Positions 6,421 through 7,742 of a stretch of 7,742 bases of DNA are shown here, one piece after another; position 1 is the first letter of the stretch; every line of letters starts with the position of its first letter. Origin of the DNA: Gallionella sp. (GTDB lineage: Bacteria > Pseudomonadota > Gammaproteobacteria > Burkholderiales > Gallionellaceae); assembly GCA_029850565.1 (NCBI GenBank), contig JARCRR010000100.1, positions 1-7,742 on the forward strand, in the 5' to 3' direction. The notes under the pieces were generated by a model. It was given only the letters and a program-made list of their open reading frames with translations. It was not told the origin of the DNA and ran no database searches. The position numbers and the translations under genes are program-made.

Positions 6421-7622
6421 AGTTCAGGCGTTTTGATTTGTGATGGCCCTTTTGCTATCGCTGCCCGTGCGCGCAACTGGCCGCAAGCCCCTTCCACTTC
6501 CTGCCCTGCCGAATCGCGCACTCTGGAGTAGATGCCTTGCCGGTTGAGTGTGTGCATCATCTCCGCCGTGCGCTCGGCAGAGGGGCGGCGATAGGGCAGA
6601 CCATCCACCGCATTAAAGGGGATGAAATTCATGAGCGCATATTTGCCCGAAAGCAAAGCGGCGATGCGCTCCAGCTCGGCATCGCTGTCGTTCACCCCCT
6701 CGATCAACGTCCATTGATACTGCGTCGGATAACCCGTGGCACGCGCATATACCTCGGCGCGTTCCACCAGCTCCTCCACGGAAATGTCAGGCGCGTGCGG
6801 CAATAACTTCGCGCGTAACTCAGCGTTGGTGCTGTGTAGCGAAAGGGCGAGTGCGGGTTTTACTTTTTCCAGCGACAGACGCTCGAACACACGCACATCG
6901 CCGACCGTGGAGAACACCAGATTCTTGTGCCCGATGTTGCCTTGTGTGCCCAGCACATCGATGGCTTCCAGCACGTTGTCCAGATTGTGTGCCGGCTCGC
7001 CCATGCCCATGAACACCACCTTGCTCACCGCGCGGCGTCTGCGCGCCAGTACCACCTGCGCCACGATCTCCGCGCTGCCGAGCTGGCGCAGCAAACCATT
7101 GCGGCCGCTCATGCAGAACACACACCCCACGGCACAACCCACCTGCGTCGATACGCACAGTCCGCCACGCGGCAGCAGCACGCTCTCCACCATCTGACCG
7201 TCATGCAGTTCCACCAGCAAGCGCGCGACCTCATCGTTATCGGAAGTTGTGCATAGCGCTATGTTTACTCCCTCTCTCGCATTGCGGGGGATAACCGGCG
7301 ACTTGCCCGCTTGCGGGCTTAGTCGAATGGCTAGTGGTTCCATCAGGGTTGGGGTGGGTGAACGGTCATAGTTTCCATGACCGTTGGCGGGATATTCGCC
7401 GTGTAAACGCGCCAACCCATTCAACTCCGCCTCGATGGCGGGCAACTCATTGCGTAGTGCCGCTGGAAAGAAAGTCTCGGCAGGGCTTCCTTTTATGTCG
7501 TACGAACGCACTTGGCTCCAGCCGCGCAGCAGCCTATCTTCGTGGCATGGCTTGGCACCGAGGTCGTGCAGACGCTGGCGGAGATGGGCGATGCGCAGCG
7601 GAGAAGGAGAAGCGGGAATCAA
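6417..7622 (-). CDS. RlmN/Cfr-family radical SAM RNA methyltransferase (divergent paralogue)
   Basis: RlmN-family enzymes methylate an adenine in 23S rRNA (A2503, and tRNA in E. coli) by radical SAM chemistry with a methylated cysteine. The cluster motif CAVGCVFC gives C163, C167 and C170. C156 and C380 (EGACGQL) match the two catalytic cysteines C118 and C355 of E. coli RlmN; the 7-residue spacing C156-C163 is the same. GMGEP (206-210), STVGD (238-242), ALSLHSTN and FIPFN also fit the family. It differs from standard RlmN: CMSG replaces CSTG after the cluster, and the gene neighbours are not the usual pilF/ispG/hisS group. I take it as a second, specialised copy whose target is unproven. Residues about 80-124 form an extra segment. 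The only credible start is TTG at 7622: the frame opens after a TAA about 15 codons upstream with no ATG or GTG, and no Shine-Dalgarno is visible, so the N-terminus is uncertain by several residues. It is the first gene of the - strand unit. Confidence 0.9.
   Translation of the reverse strand: MIPASPSPLRIAHLRQRLHDLGAKPCHEDRLLRGWSQVRSYDIKGSPAETFFPAALRNELPAIEAELNGLARLHGEYPANGHGNYDRSPTPTLMEPLAIRLSPQAGKSPVIPRNAREGVNIALCTTSDNDEVARLLVELHDGQMVESVLLPRGGLCVSTQVGCAVGCVFCMSGRNGLLRQLGSAEIVAQVVLARRRRAVSKVVFMGMGEPAHNLDNVLEAIDVLGTQGNIGHKNLVFSTVGDVRVFERLSLEKVKPALALSLHSTNAELRAKLLPHAPDISVEELVERAEVYARATGYPTQYQWTLIEGVNDSDAELERIAALLSGKYALMNFIPFNAVDGLPYRRPSAERTAEMMHTLNRQGIYSRVRDSAGQEVEGACGQLRARAAIAKGPSQIKTPEL
7252..7385. 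repeat. Palindrome-rich inserted segment inside the rlmN-like gene (possible captured interspersed repeat)
   Basis: Within 134 nt there are three dyads: the perfect 12-mer CATAGCGCTATG (7252-7263), GCCCGC-TT-GCGGGC (7305-7318), and AACGGTCAT/ATGACCGTT (7361-7369 and 7377-7385, 7-nt loop). Such density is unusual in coding DNA. Read on the - strand the segment also has a CACCCACCCCAACCC run and CCCGCAATGCGAGAGAGGGA, reminiscent of the CCCTCTCCCGCAAGCGGGAGAGGG type of repeat common between proteobacterial genes. It encodes residues about 80-124, Pro-rich and low in conserved character, just where the protein is about 40-48 residues longer than expected from E. coli RlmN. The reading frame stays open through it. 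Exact ends are uncertain. Confidence 0.5.
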
Positions 7623-7703
7623 AGCGGGTTTGGAAATGATTGCGGGGAAGTGGTGCGGATTTTAACTCAAGCTTTGGCTTATTATTCGGTGACTACAAAG
7701 AGG

Positions 7704-7724
7704 AAGTCAGGCTCGCCGGGCTTT
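7704..7724. terminator. Imperfect terminator-like hairpin upstream of the rlmN-like gene
   Basis: AAGTCAGGC pairs with GCCGGGCTT across a 2-nt loop, with one mismatch and one G-T wobble, and TTT closes the right arm. On the - strand it is followed by the T-rich CCTCTTTG. It shares GCCGGGCTTT with the two strong terminators. It may end a - strand gene beyond the right edge, which would make the rlmN-like gene the first of its transcript. The 120 nt between 7623 and the window end hold no gene I can support. Confidence 0.35.
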
Positions 7725-7742
7725 CATGAAAAGTATTTCGAT

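Noticed and set aside
5962..6531. A 189-codon + strand frame over the exonuclease and rlmN-like genes
   Set aside because: It is antisense to intact catalytic motifs of two real genes and has no features of its own.

Overview
This window looks like ordinary chromosomal DNA of a moderately GC-rich proteobacterium. The protein sequences, above all the ClpB and the RlmN-like enzyme, read as betaproteobacterial, possibly of the Nitrosomonadales/Gallionellaceae type. That placement is an inference from recalled family resemblance, not from a search. There are no rRNA or tRNA genes, CRISPR arrays, transposases or phage genes.

Layout: (1) On the + strand, from the left edge to 2121, lies clpB, the AAA+ disaggregase, with its 5' end (about 155 codons) outside the window. 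A 98-residue membrane protein (2135-2431) follows closely. (2) A perfect 34-nt palindrome (2472-2505) serves as a bidirectional terminator for this pair and for the convergent - strand gene 2508-5327. That gene encodes a 939-residue membrane sensor (Cache-like, HAMP, PAS, GGDEF, EAL) that should make and/or degrade cyclic di-GMP. (3) About 250 nt without a convincing larger gene (5328-5577) hold a candidate -10 box for the sensor gene and a second GC-rich hairpin terminator. (4) The rest of the - strand reads as one likely transcription unit. It runs from an RlmN/Cfr-family radical SAM RNA methyltransferase paralogue (7622-6417), through a DEDDy 3'-5' exonuclease of the RNase D/WRN type (6420-5767, ATGA overlap), to a 45-residue Lys/His-rich protein (5715-5578) with a near-perfect Shine-Dalgarno, ending at the hairpin at 5509-5536.

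How the genes may work together: clpB and the sensor are standard stress and signalling genes. The - strand unit pairs an RNA-modifying enzyme with a likely nucleic-acid exonuclease and a small highly basic protein, which suggests an RNA-related role, but nothing in the sequence proves a joint function.

The most interesting points are the short gene at 5578-5715, and a palindrome-rich segment of about 134 nt inside the RlmN-like gene. The segment adds roughly 45 residues not expected in the family and looks like an interspersed repeat captured in frame. I do not see a clearly new multi-gene defence or mobile system.
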